DNA from: Corythucha ciliata
Taxonomy: Eukaryota; Arthropoda; Insecta; Hemiptera; Tingidae
Length of the DNA stretch: 64,000 nucleotides
NCBI GenBank assembly: GCA_038030265.1
Contig: CM075941.1
Coordinates: forward strand, 16,988,001-17,052,000
Direction of reading: 5' to 3'
Notes under the pieces: generated by a model
The model's database searches: none
Seen by the model: only the letters and a program-made list of their open reading frames with translations
What the model was told of the DNA's origin: nothing
Shown: positions 60,640-64,000 of the stretch, in pieces
Position numbering within the stretch: the first letter of the stretch is position 1
Layout of the letters: each line of letters starts with the position of its first letter
Program-made: the position numbers and the translations under genes

Positions 60640-62560
60640 TAGACATTTGATACTATTTTACGAAAAGTCACGCTCAACGTAACCTTGTAATGGGATTGTG
60701 CAAGGTTGAATCACTGACAGTCGACAAAAAGAGCAACAATGCGTTTAACGCGATTAAAAATATTTACATGAAGGCGGGAAGGGGGTTTCGTAGGTTTTGG
60801 CGTACAATACGGCCACCTCAATGGTGTCGGATGTGTGTGAGGTGAAGGGGAAATCTCGCATACCGTTCACGCACGAGACATACCGCTATACGAGTCCCAT
60901 CGATACCTGAGAGTTTTCAGGAAGATTTTTGCCCTCGTTCCAACTTCCACTCCCCCCCTTCTACACCATGCAATTGTAAATGATGCGAATCCTTTTTCCC
61001 ATTTTTCCGTATGTATAGTAATGGAAAGGCATGAAAACTGGGTCAGGTTTTTCAGACATGACAGTGAATGTCAAGTTGTGCTCTTTTCGTCTGCCCAAAA
61101 AGTGTTCGAAGGTTTTTCCAATCGTGCTGGTGAGGTGGTGGGGTACCCTAACAAATCCACCTCTCCCCTCATTGTACACCATGACTGACTCAGATCCCAA
61201 GATTGTCGATAGAAAAAAACAAAAAACAAAAAAAAACGCCTCTTTGGGAAGAAGTGAACAACGAGCTTGGTTAAAGGGAATGAAACGTAAAAGGTCACTA
61301 GCCTTTTGTTTTGCCCCTCTTTCCGTTCGATACCCCTTTGATCTTCCGCCCTGTTCTCTTTTCAACATTCCGTATCTGTTACGACTTACGAGTAACAAGT
61401 ACTATTCCCACAAATACCTTAATAAACCAATATAAAAGTCACAATTTCGATTGGATGAACAACAATTTGTCAAGCCGGACACTTGACACCACCACGCCTT
61501 TTTTTCAAGGAGGTATAAACTGTGGCCAAAATAGAAATATGGAGCAAATTTCTTACAGCTCTCATCGTGTTTAAAGGCCCTTCGAGCGGGAACGAGAAAA
61601 AAAACGGATGTTTTAGTACACACCGAGCTCTTATTAGGAAGAACGGTCTATTAAAGGTCCTGTGTGAGTGAACAGCGAGGCCTTGATGTAATTTAAACAC
61701 GATGTGGGGAAGGGGGGGGGGAGTGAGAGGGTTTTTTAATCGCGATAGTCTCGAAACAGAGGCATCGCGGTGCATTTCAATGGAGGAAAATCAAACGAAA
61801 CATCCTATTTCCTGTGTTGGTTTGAACTTCGAGAAATTAAAACTTGGCGGGTAGAGAAGTGGCTACCGAGAGAAAAAAAAAAATGTGAAAATTTAATGAA
61901 AGCAACGTGGGGGGCCCCTGGAACCTCTCTAAACACACTAAACGGGGTGTCAAGTGCGAGGGAACCATACTCCGTGTTCTGCCTGACCTTCACGATGAAA
62001 TCATCGAGACGAAGCGACTCTTGTCATATTCTATCCAAGAGACGGACACCCTGACATCATTTTACACCTGGGTCAGTCAGTTCGAGGGGGGACTCCCCCC
62101 CCTATCCAAAAGCATCAAGAGCTAGTCTGAATCAACATGAATGGAGCCCACCCAAAACGTCCTGTTCAAATCGGAACGCTTTGAAAAATTGTCTTAAAAA
62201 CGCCCACTCCCCTGGAAGATTTTGGGCAACAATGACAAAAATTAAAAATTGGACAAAATGGCGTACCTCAGGCTTTATCGGCCTGCAGAATCAGAAACCC
62301 AAAACGTATTTAAGATCAGACGAGCCATCAAAACGTCTCTCAATACGTGGCACTCGAGTCGAGGAAAACGCCCGAAACTAACTGCATATCGAAATGCCAT
62401 GAGATTTTTGGACGGCACCGGTTGTATGTTCAAATGAGCATTGAAAATACCCCCCCAAGCGTATCACAGCCGTTTGTAGCCGAACCTTTACTAACTGGAC
62501 TGAGATGGAGAAAGCTCTATATTTTTTTTTTTTACTCAAAAATTTACGGACCTTGAGTCC
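60640..62560. other. Intergenic DNA upstream of beta-spectrin, no supported gene
   Basis: The non-coding first exon and promoter of beta-spectrin should lie here or beyond the window, but I cannot place them. Open frames (for example 61031-61435) lack family resemblance. Confidence 0.5.
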
Positions 62561-62910
62561 CAGAGTTCTCGAATGAACGCTCTGGAATCAAAAAAATCGA
62601 CTAAAGGCAACCTCAAAATACTGTCATTTTCTGAAGGGCGGAATCACAAAAGTGGTAAGCCAGAGACAAAGGTAGGATTTCGCGGTGTTGGGTCATTCGA
62701 AAACCAAATTTCGCAAAATTCAGCTCCTCAAAAACACCATTGTGACAAATTTACGCTCCAAAACTCATTCTCTTTCAATTTCCCGGGTTTGGCTATTTCA
62801 ATTTTGGGGTTCGGTTCTTAAAAAATCCAATTTTGATGGTTTCAGTCCTCGAAAAAAATCATATTTGCGGAGTTTAGTCGTTGAAAAAACGAATTTTGCT
62901 TATTTAGCTG
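62560..62910 (+). repeat. R4 degenerate repeats
   Basis: About nine units of AATTTCGCAAAATTCAGCTC- and TTTGGCTATTTCAAT-type sequence match the block at 43.6 kb. After it, 62920-63050 repeats AAACTCTAACCAC four or five times. Confidence 0.6.
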
Positions 62911-63489
62911 TTCAAGTTGTGGTTAGAGCTTCCCCGGACCTTCAGCACCGTAGCTAAGAAAAACTCTAACCACGGAACCCCAACCCCGAAACAACTCTAA
63001 CCATTAACAATCACAAAAACTCTAATCACCACAAATGACTCCAACATCAGAAAGCTACGAACACACTAGCTTACTCGGAAACCGTTAATTTATCCCGTCA
63101 ACCGAACTATAGCCCGTCAAGAAGAACATGAACCCGCGGGCAGCGCTCTCTCATTCGATTAATTGCAACTTATCTTCCCTTTACTTTCATTGCCGAATTG
63201 GTTGTCCCACTTTCACCAAAAATAAGTGGTATTATCAAGCCGAAGGTCCATGGAGTGGGTAAGGAATAATAGCTAAAGGGGCTGATCACAGGAGGGTGAG
63301 GTCCACGTTTAACTTGACGGGCTGTACTTGAATGTAGAAACTGGGCATTTTGCGCCATATGCTAAAATCCGCACAATTCATCGTCAGCATCCCAATAAAA
63401 TCAGTCAAATAATTGACAAATGAAACAAAGAACCTCCGATGCATTCATTTCCGAAAAACCTAGCGAACTAATCTTAGTAGCCGCACACG

Positions 63490-63820
63490 CCGAACACGGT
63501 GGTTCGGTCATACTGGTGAACCCACCACTTTGTCCGAAGCTCCTGACACATTTATCAAATACACTACGGACGGATTGGTGGCTTCACCCATCAATATGAC
63601 CGCCCACCAATTCATTACTGGTAATTAATGGTGGCCTACCAATTTGGATGATGTAGTCTCCGGACATACTGGTGGCCCACCAATTTGTCAAATACACTAC
63701 GGACGAATTCATGGCTTCACATGTGACCGCTCACCAATTTGTCCGATACACTAAGGGCATAATGGTGGGTGCAGGAATTCCTTCCATTATCGCATCCACC
63801 AATATGTCCGGACCCTACAA
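63490..63820. repeat. Tandem duplication, period about 133 bp
   Basis: TCAAATACACTACGGACG occurs at 63555 and again at 63688, each followed by GGCTTCAC and then by CACCAATT. Shorter phrases (CCACCAAT, TGTCCG, CATACTGGTGG) also recur, showing decayed further copies. Confidence 0.6.
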
Positions 63821-64000
63821 TTTCGACCCGTAACCCGACTATTCAAGCAGAAAACTCGAGATTGCTCTCAGAATTTGATCGGCTTCGCTATACACCGTGT
63901 ATTTTAGCCCAGAGACTGCAATGACCGTGAAACTGATTATTTTACTCCAAAATACTGCCGTATCTGACTGTGAAAATTGTCATTTGGCTCCGTGGCACTC

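Overview
This is eukaryotic genomic DNA from an invertebrate, most likely an arthropod. Genes are split by short introns with clean GT-AG boundaries, and the proteins resemble insect and crustacean orthologues (a fly-like beta-spectrin, a Moxd-like copper monooxygenase). The window is AT-rich and intron-rich, about one fifth of it is repetitive, and genes are sparse. A crustacean would fit, but the sequence alone does not fix the lineage.

Layout. 1-15 kb: intergenic DNA with degenerate short tandem repeats, small foldback elements, one reverse-transcriptase fragment (13.3-13.6 kb) and a 1.08 kb near-perfect palindrome (13.8-14.9 kb). 15.0-15.9 kb, minus strand: a trypsin-like serine protease that keeps its catalytic triad but is broken in at least two places, probably a pseudogene. 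18.5-21.1 kb: a 2.6 kb degenerate minisatellite. 21.3-23.6 kb, minus strand: nine exons of a DBH/MOXD1-like copper monooxygenase. A phase-compatible signal-peptide exon lies at 38.2 kb and could be its first exon. 34.6-36.5 kb, plus strand: six exons of an SLC17-type MFS transporter, first exon not found. 40-44 kb: more repeats. 44.7-60.6 kb, minus strand: a complete conventional beta-spectrin in 24 coding exons. 60.6-64 kb: intergenic, with more repeats and a 133 bp-period duplication.

The genes do not form a pathway. Beta-spectrin belongs to the submembrane cytoskeleton, the SLC17 protein is a membrane anion transporter, and the monooxygenase and protease are secretory-route proteins. If the 38.2 kb exon belongs to the monooxygenase, the transporter is nested in its first intron on the opposite strand.

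The most unusual features are the dispersed families of degenerate ~20-40 bp repeats, several sharing a core like ATTTCGCGG on both strands, the 535 bp-armed palindrome, and a marked excess of poly(G)/poly(C) runs of 11-13 bases. Exon boundaries were worked out by hand from reading phase, splice consensus and family knowledge; no search was run.
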